A stretch of 39,913 nt of DNA from Nitrospira sp. (lineage in GTDB: Bacteria; Nitrospirota; Nitrospiria; Nitrospirales; Nitrospiraceae), in the NCBI GenBank assembly GCA_005239465.1, contig SPAW01000085.1, positions 1-39,913 on the forward strand. Reading direction: 5' to 3'. The notes under the pieces were generated by a model, which was not told the origin of the DNA, searched no databases, and saw nothing but the letters and a program-made list of their open reading frames with translations. This document shows positions 33,496 through 39,913 of the stretch, one piece after another. Position 1 is the stretch's first letter; the number at the start of each line of letters is the position of its first letter. The translations under genes and the position numbers were made by a program.

Positions 33496-34098
33496 ATGCC
33501 ATTTCTTGCTCGAACCCTCGCAGCCTTGGCTCTCGGATCGCTCATGAACACAACCGTCGTGCAGGCCGCGGAAGTTTCGCCCACGATTACGATCGGCACT
33601 CAAGAAGTTGGGCTCACCGCCGGTTACATGCTTCCCCATCGACTCACGACCGACCACACGACCAAGCAGCAGGGTCCAGCCTTGATGCCTTCCTGGATGA
33701 TAACGCTGACAGACCCTATCAGTGACAGCTGGATTCGCGGGCAGGTCTCCATTGGCGCAGAGATGGTCTACATCCAGTTCCGTGAACCGGTTCTGACGCA
33801 CGGCGTCGGCTTTACCCCCAAGATCAAATACACCTTTGTCGCATTAGACTACGTCCGCCCTTACGCGGAATTCGCCGGCGGGCCGTTCTGGACCGATCTC
33901 GGTGGACGGATCCCTGAAGAATCAACTCAGTTCAACTTTGTACTGACGGCGGGAGTCGGCGTGTCCTGGTTCCTCACGCCACAAACCGCTCTGAATGTGG
34001 GCTACCGCTTCCATCACATTTCAAATGCAGGAACTCACTATCCGAATCTCGGACTCAACGCGAGTCTGCCCTTCGGCGGGTTCTCATTCTATTTTTGA
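33496..34098 (+). CDS. PagL-like lipid A 3-O-deacylase (acyloxyacyl hydrolase family)
   Basis: 200 residues. Signal peptide through about residue 25 (ends VVQAAE). The body alternates short hydrophobic strands expected of a small outer-membrane barrel. The catalytic-type motif is FHHISNAG near 172-179: H174 and S176 match the H-x-S pair of PagL, and the downstream PNLGLN is family-typical. PagL removes the 3-linked acyl chain from lipid A in the outer membrane, changing LPS. The lipoprotein gene follows 13 bp downstream on the same strand. Confidence 0.85.
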   Translation: MPFLARTLAALALGSLMNTTVVQAAEVSPTITIGTQEVGLTAGYMLPHRLTTDHTTKQQGPALMPSWMITLTDPISDSWIRGQVSIGAEMVYIQFREPVLTHGVGFTPKIKYTFVALDYVRPYAEFAGGPFWTDLGGRIPEESTQFNFVLTAGVGVSWFLTPQTALNVGYRFHHISNAGTHYPNLGLNASLPFGGFSFYF

Positions 34099-34111
34099 GG
34101 AGAGGGTTACC

Positions 34112-34864
34112 ATGATGCTTCATCTCGTTCGCTGGACAATCCTGGGACTCGCCGGATTGGTGACAACTGCCATGGTTGGGTGCACGCGGTGGATTGATGT
34201 CATACCCTCCTCGACACTTCAGATGGAGCCCATCACACGTTCGATCCCCAGCGATGAGCGGGTTCCTTTCGTCATGGATGGTTTCCGCCTCATGCAGAAC
34301 GGCACACCCCAGAATCCGTCGTCTGAAGTGGAGCGCCGATTCTTGAACACCGTACAGGAGACTCACCTCTTCTCCGCACTTGTTCCGCTTGGAGGGAACT
34401 TCTCGTCGCTCGGCGACAAAGTAGTGACCGCGCGGATCACGATTGATGAAACCATCGAGCCTCATTCGGGAGAAGCGGCCTGGAAAGGGTTTGTCATCGG
34501 AGCCTCTATGTTTCTCCTTTCGCCGGTGATCGAGCTGGACTATGACTATGCCGCACAGGCCAGCCTCGAACTTGAACGCTGGGACGGCCAGGTGAAGCGT
34601 TATCAAGCGCGCTCGTCCGGTACGGTGCACTACAATTTGTTCGGCGCCACCCCGATCATGATCGACGAACTCAAGGGTCAAGTTACAGAAGCCTGTCTGA
34701 CCCAACTGATGGATCAACTCGTGCGGGACACCAACCTCTATATGGCCAGCAGTACCCCTCTCTCGGACTCAGCCATTCGCACAGTGACCGTGAAGGCGCG
34801 AAAACCCGTGCCCACGCCGCCTGCTCTTTCCATCATCCCGATCTCGACCGCCCCAGCGCCATAG
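34112..34864 (+). CDS. lipoprotein, unknown function
   Basis: 250 residues from ATG 34112, preceded by GGAGAGGG. Lipobox ending MVGC with C24. About residues 50-200 form an alpha/beta region with a hydrophobic segment (GFVIGASMFLLSPVIEL) in the middle and the C-terminus is Pro-rich. The layout resembles the lipoprotein at 6493-7077, perhaps distant paralogues. It follows the PagL-like gene by 13 bp, so an envelope role is plausible but not shown. Confidence 0.75.
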   Translation: MMLHLVRWTILGLAGLVTTAMVGCTRWIDVIPSSTLQMEPITRSIPSDERVPFVMDGFRLMQNGTPQNPSSEVERRFLNTVQETHLFSALVPLGGNFSSLGDKVVTARITIDETIEPHSGEAAWKGFVIGASMFLLSPVIELDYDYAAQASLELERWDGQVKRYQARSSGTVHYNLFGATPIMIDELKGQVTEACLTQLMDQLVRDTNLYMASSTPLSDSAIRTVTVKARKPVPTPPALSIIPISTAPAP

Positions 34865-34955
34865 CAGGATCTGACTGTTCCTCGCCTGAGCTTCCATCTG
34901 GCTGATACAGCGCTTCCAATGTTATAGTGGTTTTCCCACGACGGAGAGGCACTTC

Positions 34956-35273
34956 ATGGACATTGACGCATTTCGCCAGATGGTCGCCAAGAATCCGAAG
35001 GGATTCCTTGGCCGATACGGACTCGGCAATAAGCTCCTTCAGGAGGGCGGAAATCTGGAAGAAGCGCTTGAGCACCTTCGTGTCGCAGTCCAACTCGATC
35101 CTGTCCACGTGGCCTCTCATTTAGCGCTCGGTCGCGCGCTCATCGGACTCGGAAAAAAAGATGAAGCAAAACCGGTCCTCGCAGCCGGTGTGGATGCTGC
35201 GCTATCGGGACGATCCAACGGTGGCAAGGACCTGGTACCCGAGATGCAGCAATTGCTGCGCACCCTCGGATGA
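34956..35273 (+). CDS. small TPR protein
   Basis: 105 residues with two to three tetratricopeptide-like helical pairs (KGFLGRYGLGNKLLQEGGNL, ALEHLRVAVQLDPVHVASHL, ALGRALIGLGKKDEAKPVLA). No signal peptide. The same strand carries a short gene 28 bp downstream (35302). Upstream is TATAGT near 34924 that could be a -10 element, without a clear -35. Confidence 0.75.
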   Translation: MDIDAFRQMVAKNPKGFLGRYGLGNKLLQEGGNLEEALEHLRVAVQLDPVHVASHLALGRALIGLGKKDEAKPVLAAGVDAALSGRSNGGKDLVPEMQQLLRTLG

Positions 35274-35301
35274 ACAAGCCCATACGATAAGGGAGTCCCT
35301 T

Positions 35302-35502
35302 ATGAACCTTGACGATGCCAAAAAACGCATTGAATCGGTCGTCACCCAGTATGGACAACATGCCGCCCCCGCAATCGACTTGGTCATGAACGAAGTCCGC
35401 TCCGATATGGGTGCCGGGGCGTTCAACGAATTGGTCGAAGAGTTCGACCTTGAACTTCTGTACAACATCGCCCCGATGGAATCGGATCACTCCACCAGTT
35501 GA
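35302..35502 (+). CDS. small hypothetical protein, 66 aa
   Basis: 66 residues from ATG 35302, preceded by AAGGGAG. Sequence MNLDDAKKRIESVVTQYGQH and AFNELVEEFDLELLYNI is mainly helical and acidic. Unknown function; short gap to the TPR gene suggests co-transcription. The end runs into a word-type hairpin. Confidence 0.6.
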   Translation: MNLDDAKKRIESVVTQYGQHAAPAIDLVMNEVRSDMGAGAFNELVEEFDLELLYNIAPMESDHSTS

Positions 35503-35503
35503 A

Positions 35504-35610
35504 CCAGGTAAAAAGGCAAAAGATAAAAGGAAAAATTGCTCTCCCGTATCCTTTTCTACCGTAATTCTCTCCTTTTTGACTTTTTACTTTTAACTTTCAC
35601 CTTCTCCTTA
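35504..35610. repeat. word-type hairpin (AAAAG/CTTTT words)
   Basis: Left arm 35504-35538 (GGTAAAAAGGCAAAAG and more), right arm about 35570-35609 (TTTTTGACTTTTTACTTTTA and CTTTCACCTTCTCC). Imperfect inverted repeat; related to the element at 1182-1262. Its right arm ends where the glycosyltransferase gene begins. Confidence 0.65.
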
Positions 35611-35612
35611 GC

Positions 35613-36710
35613 ATGCCACTGATCTGGGCCGCGATCTCAGCGCATGGGTTTGGCCACGCCGCGCAAGTCGTGCCGGTGCTCAATGCATTGGGCCGGCTCG
35701 TTCCCGACCTACACGTGCTCCTCCGAACCACCGTCCCTGCCTCGTTCTTCAAAGATCGTCTCGTGATTCCCTGGGAAGTGAGCGCCGTACAACAAGACAT
35801 CGGTTGCATTCAGGATGGGCCCCTGACAATCGATGTGGAGGCGACGTGGCGAGAGCACGAACAGTTTCATGTAACGTGGGCTGACCGGGTTCTGACTGAG
35901 GTCGAAGCGATGCGAGCCGCCAGTCCTGACGTGGTCCTTGCCGACACGCCGTACCTGGCCGTGGCGGCGGGAGCTGAGGCTACTATTCCCACCATCGCCC
36001 TCGTCAGCTTGACCTGGGACCTCGTTCTCTCGGAGTACCTGGCTCCACCGCACATCGACAGCCAGTCGCTCATACAGTCGATTCGCCAGGCCTACGCCCA
36101 GGCCGATCTCGCTCTGCGAATTACTCCCGCACCCAAGATAGAGATCTTTGAGCGTACCATCAATATTGGACCGATCGCGGAACCGGCCCCCTCGGCTCGC
36201 GACCAACTCACCAAGCTCCTCGCTCTTGCTCCTGGAGAACGGACCGTGCTCGTCGGATTCGGGGGCATTCCGCTGACCCCCCTTCCTTTTGCCGATCTGG
36301 AGCAACTCACAGGCTATCGTTTCCTCTTCGATGGCCCGACTCCTCCTGACAACACCCGATTCGTCTCCATTACGTCCCTGCCCTTTTCCTTTAAGACGTT
36401 GCTGGCTTCCGTCGATATCATCATGACGAAACCAGGCTACGGCACTCTGGTTGAAGCAGTGGCATTGCAAACTCCCCTTGTGTATGTGCGACGGTACAAC
36501 TTTGCCGACGAGCAGCCTTTAGTGGACTACCTCCATCGGCATGGACGTGGCGTGCAAATATCGATGGAGGAATTCACTGCGGGCCGGTGGGCTGCGGCGC
36601 TCAGAAGAGCCGGCGAGACCTCTGTGCCATCGGCTGCTCCGCCTCCACTTACGGGCGCAGCACAGGCCGCGGCCATTCTTGCCCAGTACCTTCTCGACTC
36701 CAGAGGCTGA
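35613..36710 (+). CDS. GT-B-fold glycosyltransferase-like protein
   Basis: 365 residues. N-terminal ISAHGFGHAAQVVPVLNALG (8-27) is the glycine-rich loop of GT-B proteins of the MurG/UDP-glucosyltransferase type, and the C-terminal KPGYGTLVEAVALQTPLVYV (near 274-293) is the sugar-nucleotide-binding signature; VGFGG near 211-215 opens the second Rossmann domain. Similar pairs of motifs occur in the N-terminal domain of L-arabinokinase-like proteins. No signal peptide; the acceptor is unknown. A gene-free 349-bp region follows. Confidence 0.8.
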   Translation: MPLIWAAISAHGFGHAAQVVPVLNALGRLVPDLHVLLRTTVPASFFKDRLVIPWEVSAVQQDIGCIQDGPLTIDVEATWREHEQFHVTWADRVLTEVEAMRAASPDVVLADTPYLAVAAGAEATIPTIALVSLTWDLVLSEYLAPPHIDSQSLIQSIRQAYAQADLALRITPAPKIEIFERTINIGPIAEPAPSARDQLTKLLALAPGERTVLVGFGGIPLTPLPFADLEQLTGYRFLFDGPTPPDNTRFVSITSLPFSFKTLLASVDIIMTKPGYGTLVEAVALQTPLVYVRRYNFADEQPLVDYLHRHGRGVQISMEEFTAGRWAAALRRAGETSVPSAAPPPLTGAAQAAAILAQYLLDSRG

Positions 36711-36719
36711 AGCATGCGA

Positions 36720-36740
36720 ATTCTGATACTGTATTAGAAT
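36720..36740. promoter_or_regulatory. 21-bp inverted repeat, possible operator
   Basis: ATTCTGATAC at 36720-36729, a central T, and GTATTAGAAT at 36731-36740: arms match at 9 of 10 positions. It lies just after the glycosyltransferase-like gene, upstream of the ECF sigma gene, and resembles a dimeric regulator's binding site more than a terminator. Which regulator binds is unknown. Confidence 0.4.
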
Positions 36741-37059
36741 CTTTAACTGCATGAGCAACCGGATCATCACGCTTCTGTTCCGCCTGCAGCAGCTTCTGAC
36801 AGGCCTACTTCCGGTCTTGGCGCCTCCCACGGAGCGGCTCTGGGCTTGGAGGGATCCCTCAAATCGATTCGTTCTCTTCTAAAGACCAGCGGTTCTCTCT
36901 GACTCCTCCCCTCCTTCTGTAGCAGAAAAACGCCACGATGATTTTCCCTTTAGCCCTGCGGAGTTAAACACACATCCTTTTGCCCGATCCGTCCGTAGGG
37001 TGCTATAGTTGTGGCGTGTTGCTGGGTCTTGTCAGCTTGTACGTGCAACGCCGAATTGT
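36741..37059. other. gene-free region upstream of the ECF sigma gene
   Basis: I see no protein-coding gene. It contains the candidate promoter at 36980-37009 and C/T-rich DNA between. Confidence 0.5.
36980..37009 (+). promoter_or_regulatory. candidate sigma-70-type promoter
   Basis: TTGCCC (36980-36985), an 18-bp spacer and TATAGT (37004-37009). About 50 bp before the ATG of the sigma factor gene. No experimental support; one of several possible matches. Confidence 0.35.
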
Positions 37060-37665
37060 ATGGACGCTCCGTCACAACACGCCGCATCAACGATTGATCC
37101 AAAATTATTGGCCCGTGTGGTCAAGGGAGACCACCAGGCCTTTAGCCAGCTCTATGACCAATCGAGCACGCTCTTGTACAGCATGGCGCTGCGCATCCTT
37201 GGCAACCGCGAGGAAGCGGCAGAACTGCTCCAGGAGGTCTATCTCGAAGTTTGGAGAAAAGTGGCTCGGTATGACGTGGGCCGCGGAACGCCGATCGCTT
37301 GGCTCATTACGCTCACCCGCAGTCGTGCAATCGACCGATTGCGGGCACGTGGCTCGCGCGCCCATCACCAAGTCAGCGAATCGCTCGATGGCCCATCGGC
37401 TAGCCAAGTCACGGACCGACATCCCGGTCCCTTTGAAGCGCAGGCTGATCAAGAGTTACACGGCCTGGTCGGCGGAGCGTTAGCGAGCTTACCGCAGGCC
37501 CAGCAACAAGCGATTGAATTGGCTTATTACGAAGGCTTGTCCCATAAGGAGATCGCTGCACGGCTCAATCAGCCATTGGGCACTGTGAAGACCCGTATAA
37601 AACTCGGCATGTCCAAACTGCGCGAGTCGTTGCGACATTGTTGGGAACAGGGTGACCGTTTATGA
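37060..37665 (+). CDS. ECF-type RNA polymerase sigma factor (SigK-like)
   Basis: 201 residues from ATG 37060 (the frame is open to GTG 37009). Region 2 near 24-90 (QAFSQLYDQSSTLLYSMALR, DEV-like AAELLQEVYLEVWRKV with the -10 recognition helix following at PIAWLITLTRSRAIDRLRAR). Region 4 near 142-190 has the HTH YYEGLSHKEIAARLNQPLGT and VKTRIKLGMSKLRE. This is the group that includes SigK and is paired with RskA-type anti-sigma factors. The anti-sigma gene starts within the last codon (ATGA overlap), so the two are co-translated. Confidence 0.92.
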   Translation: MDAPSQHAASTIDPKLLARVVKGDHQAFSQLYDQSSTLLYSMALRILGNREEAAELLQEVYLEVWRKVARYDVGRGTPIAWLITLTRSRAIDRLRARGSRAHHQVSESLDGPSASQVTDRHPGPFEAQADQELHGLVGGALASLPQAQQQAIELAYYEGLSHKEIAARLNQPLGTVKTRIKLGMSKLRESLRHCWEQGDRL

Positions 37666-38675
37666 CACATGAAGAATTGGAAGACGCCGTACCGCTGTAC
37701 GCCGTCGGAGCGTTAGAACGGGTCGAGCGGCAAGCGATTGAGGCCCATCTTCTTTCAGGTTGCGTGTCCTGCCACACCGCTCTCAAGGAATATCAATCCG
37801 TGGCGGTCGTCCTCCCCTTCGGACTGAACGTCACGACTCCCCCGCGCACCCTGAAGGCAAAGATCATGGCGGCGCGAACGCCGGCCGATGTGGCGGCAGA
37901 GCCAACGGCTCAACAACCTGCAAAGCCAAGTCTTGAACCAGGCGAATGGATGAATCACCTCTTTCCACCTGAGTCTTCCCCCCGCGCCATGTCATTCGGA
38001 TGGGTCTTGGGATTAGCCACAATAGCCGTCCTTGCCATCGGTAGCTATCTGGCCTGGATTTCCTACACGAGAATCACCGAGGACACGACGAAGCTGGCTC
38101 AACTGCAAGCTCAGGCCGATGCCACCAGTTCCAAGCTGGTCGCCCTGCAACAGCAGCTCAGCGAGCGTGAGAAATCCCTGGCCCAGATGCGAGATGAGCT
38201 TCAGCGCCGTGCCACGGACGTGGCGGAACTGAAAGATCAGTTGATTCAGCGAGAAACCGAACTGGAGGACACGAAGATTCAGCTCGCGCAACGAGGCGGC
38301 CAACGAGCACGCACGCCACAGGACGAACTGGCAGTCCTCCTGCGCACTCCGGACATCAAGGCGGTCTCATTGGCCGGAACTGATATGGCCAAACAGGCAG
38401 CCGGGGTGCTCCTGTACGATGCACGAACGCAGAAAGTCTGGCTCTACTCTGTGAATCTCCCCGAAAGTCCGAACAGCACGACCTATCAGCTCTGGGCTAT
38501 TCACGAGAAGCCCGTCAGCGTCGGATTGTTCAATGTGGACAGCGGAGAAACCGCGCACCTACTGGTCAAACAGTTGCCTACGTTTATGAGCGCGAAGAAA
38601 TTTGCCGTCAGCCTCGAACCCCCTGGCGGACGTCCCCAACCAACGGGTCCTCTCTATCTGATCAGCCAATCGTAG
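37662..38675 (+). CDS. RskA-type anti-sigma factor with coiled coil
   Basis: 337 residues. N-terminal zinc-binding anti-sigma domain with H29 and C34/C37 (H-x4-C-x2-C) that would hold the ECF sigma. One membrane helix about 112-134, so the N-terminus is in the cytoplasm. A long coiled-coil heptad stretch about 140-212 follows, then an RskA-like periplasmic domain about 222-337 (YQLWAIHEKPVSVGLFNVD). The usual arrangement would be regulated proteolysis releasing the sigma in response to an envelope or redox signal. The coiled coil is longer than in most relatives. Overlaps the sigma gene by 4 bp. Confidence 0.88.
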   Translation: MTHEELEDAVPLYAVGALERVERQAIEAHLLSGCVSCHTALKEYQSVAVVLPFGLNVTTPPRTLKAKIMAARTPADVAAEPTAQQPAKPSLEPGEWMNHLFPPESSPRAMSFGWVLGLATIAVLAIGSYLAWISYTRITEDTTKLAQLQAQADATSSKLVALQQQLSEREKSLAQMRDELQRRATDVAELKDQLIQRETELEDTKIQLAQRGGQRARTPQDELAVLLRTPDIKAVSLAGTDMAKQAAGVLLYDARTQKVWLYSVNLPESPNSTTYQLWAIHEKPVSVGLFNVDSGETAHLLVKQLPTFMSAKKFAVSLEPPGGRPQPTGPLYLISQS

Positions 38676-38783
38676 CCGCCATCTGCGTGCAGAGCATCTT
38701 AATCTGCACTGTCTCCGGCCTCATCCCCTGTGCTAGCATGCCGCAGGTCGAACGATTCAGGACACTCACGGACTCGCGACCAT

Positions 38784-39287
38784 ATGCAGCCGCAAGATCA
38801 AGACCACCACTACATGCAACTGGCGCTCCGGCAGGCGGCTCTTGCACCGGCGATGGGAGAAATTCCGATCGCCGCGGTCCTCGTGCACAAAGGCGAAGTG
38901 CTTGCTACTGCTCATAACTACCGAGAGTTTTCACAGGATCCGACGGCTCACGCGGAGATGATCGTCATTCGGAAAGCGGCGGAGCAGTTACGAACCTGGC
39001 GACTCACCGAAACCACGCTCTACGTGACGCTGGAACCCTGTCCCATGTGTGCCGGGGCCATCGTGCAATCTCGCATTACACGACTCGTGTTCGGCGCATG
39101 GGATCCCAAGGCCGGCGCCTGCGGGTCGATCTTCGACATTCCAGCCGAGCGCCGGCTCAACCATCGGGTAGAAGTCTTAGGAGGCATCCTCGAACAGGAG
39201 AGCCAGGCGCTCTTGCAGGAGTTCTTCCGGCCACTGAGGCGCGAGACACAGGAGAAGGCAGAAAACTGCACCAAGCTCGTCCGTTAG
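38784..39287 (+). CDS. tadA: tRNA-specific adenosine deaminase
   Basis: 167 residues from ATG 38784; the frame is open to 38730 but the family begins near here. Zinc-dependent deaminase residues: H56-A-E58 (HAEM, proton shuttle E58) and PCPMC at 85-89 (C86, C89 zinc ligands). TadA converts A34 of tRNA-Arg(ACG) to inosine, so one tRNA reads CGU, CGC and CGA. That tRNA is at 12006-12081 of this window. C-terminal tail is somewhat basic. Downstream 39288-39536 has a C-run and a short palindrome but no gene that I can support. Confidence 0.95.
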   Translation: MQPQDQDHHYMQLALRQAALAPAMGEIPIAAVLVHKGEVLATAHNYREFSQDPTAHAEMIVIRKAAEQLRTWRLTETTLYVTLEPCPMCAGAIVQSRITRLVFGAWDPKAGACGSIFDIPAERRLNHRVEVLGGILEQESQALLQEFFRPLRRETQEKAENCTKLVR

Positions 39288-39536
39288 CTCACTTTACTCA
39301 CCCACATTAACTCGCGAATGCTCGTGACGCCCCCCCCCACCCATCCTCCCTCATATTATGGGGAGAGGGTACGGGGAGGGATGCGAGTGGGCGGCGCTGG
39401 GAGATCGGGCCGTGGCAGGAATGAACGAGGAAAGCAGGGCTGCTTGGCTCTGTGTGGGGGAGGCCATCGCGCATAAAGAACAACGGCCTTCGGTCAGGCG
39501 GCCGAAAGCCATGTCGATACACTCTTAAAAAGCCGG
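39288..39536. other. gene-free stretch with C-run and palindromic fragment
   Basis: ACGCCCCCCCCCACCCATCC near 39327 and CCCTCATATTATGGGGAGAG nearby form a small inverted pattern (CCCTC / GAGGG). It is between tadA and the convergent HemQ/Cld-family gene. No signal-recognition-particle RNA motif is present. Confidence 0.4.
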
Positions 39537-39913
39537 TTACCCCCCGAGCGTGTCGAGGGTTTCTTTCAGGCTGCGGCGAATGCAGGTGAAGATCGGCGTG
39601 TCGCGTAACGTGTAGCGCGAGCCTTCGGTTTCACGCAGGGCCATGACCAGGTCGAGGAAGTCTTCCGGCTTGTCGCTTTCGAACGCCACGACCCATTCCT
39701 GATCATCCAGCCCGAACGAGTACGTCGTGTTCAGTTTCACGGACGGGAACCGGTGGCCGACTTCAATGTGTTCGTCCATCATGCCCTGCCGGGCGGCTTT
39801 GGTCAGCAGGAACCACTCGCGGGTTTTAAGGAACGGGTAGACGAAGATGTACTTGCCTTTCCCCGGGACGACGGTCAGCCGCTTGCTCTCTTGTCCCTCG
39901 TGCGTGTGGTGGT
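39537..39913 (-). CDS. HemQ/chlorite-dismutase-family heme protein, C-terminal part
   Basis: The 5' end lies beyond the window; the frame is open to the last base, so the internal ATG at 39782 is not the start. About 125 residues are seen. Recognisable: IFVYPFLKTREWFLLTKAAR, DEHIEVGHRFPSVKLNTTYS and FGLDDQEWVVAFESDKPEDF followed by DLVMALRETEGSRYTLRDTP. These resemble the C-terminal half of HemQ-type (coproheme decarboxylase) or chlorite-dismutase-like proteins; the histidines in EHIEVGH are candidates for the heme-proximal ligand. The LDDQ-F-V-A-F pattern fits HemQ better than true chlorite dismutase. Distinguishing them needs the N-terminal part, in particular the distal Arg/Gln position. 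Confidence 0.88.
   Translation of the reverse strand, partial: HHTHEGQESKRLTVVPGKGKYIFVYPFLKTREWFLLTKAARQGMMDEHIEVGHRFPSVKLNTTYSFGLDDQEWVVAFESDKPEDFLDLVMALRETEGSRYTLRDTPIFTCIRRSLKETLDTLGG

Noticed and set aside
1182-35610. CRISPR array interpretation of the repeated words
   Set aside because: Words are degenerate, of irregular spacing, inverted rather than direct, and there are no unique spacers or cas genes.
39288-39536. Possible signal recognition particle RNA downstream of tadA
   Set aside because: The conserved SRP tetraloop and asymmetric-loop motif (GGTCAGG..CCGGAAGGAAGCAGC pattern) is not present.

Overview
This looks like a chromosomal stretch of a Nitrospira-type bacterium (phylum Nitrospirota). 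That placement is inference: it rests on the overall style of the proteins (an AmgK/MurU-like pair, GH57 plus GlgB carbohydrate genes, a chlorite-dismutase/HemQ-family protein, a standalone SagB-type oxidoreductase, VanZ proteins) and on GC-rich coding DNA; no database was searched.

Layout. 1-5 kb: the 3' end of an NtrC-type sigma-54 activator, then a leftward operon VanZ - AmgK-like kinase - MurU-like nucleotidyltransferase, diverging from a rightward GH57 glycosidase and galT. 6.3-8.5 kb: small lipoprotein and membrane proteins, one interrupted by an in-frame stop. 8.5-11.8 kb: a CCA-adding/poly(A) polymerase, a ThiS-like protein, a decayed YoeB toxin gene and a BACON/FN3 secreted protein. 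12.0-18.5 kb: an accessory region starting at tRNA-Arg(ACG), with a duplicated tRNA 3' end, an integrase remnant, a visibly AT-richer two-gene SIR2 + 934-aa putative defence operon, a truncated secreted-protein gene, a LAGLIDADG endonuclease and a DUF2934 gene. 19-24 kb: an ArsB/NhaD-type permease, glgB and a YcbK-like Tat protein. 24.4-27.5 kb: response regulator, PilZ protein, a frameshifted second response regulator, another VanZ protein, a glycine-zipper lipoprotein and an unknown gene. 27.6-32.5 kb: SagB-family gene, a lone Mrr-like nuclease, a three-gene toxin-antitoxin cassette and a hypothetical gene. 32.5-39.9 kb: TPR proteins, a PagL-like deacylase, a lipoprotein, a GT-B glycosyltransferase-like protein, an ECF sigma/anti-sigma pair, tadA and the C-terminal part of a HemQ/Cld-family protein.

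Two things stand out. First, the intergenic spaces repeatedly hold long imperfect hairpins whose arms are built from short degenerate tandem words (AAAAG/TAAAAG words, GAATGTT words, GTGCTGAG words, CGTATCTCG/GAAGCGTGAA words, AATTTGGTGATT words, TATGGC/GATAGC words). The words differ between sites but the architecture is the same. Second, two palindromic elements (98 and 83 bp) occur both between genes at 32.16-32.52 kb and inside the SagB-family gene at 28.33-28.72 kb, in the same order, where they are translated in frame; the stop codon of that gene also lies in repeat words. glgB carries an unrelated in-frame tandem repeat. Together these suggest that repeat expansion into coding sequence is active in this genome.

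The most likely biological system of interest is the SIR2 + large solenoid-like operon at 12.76-16.57 kb: coupled by an ATGA overlap, AT-rich, beside an integrase remnant and a duplicated tRNA end. It has the look of an NAD-depleting anti-phage module, but its function is not demonstrated here.
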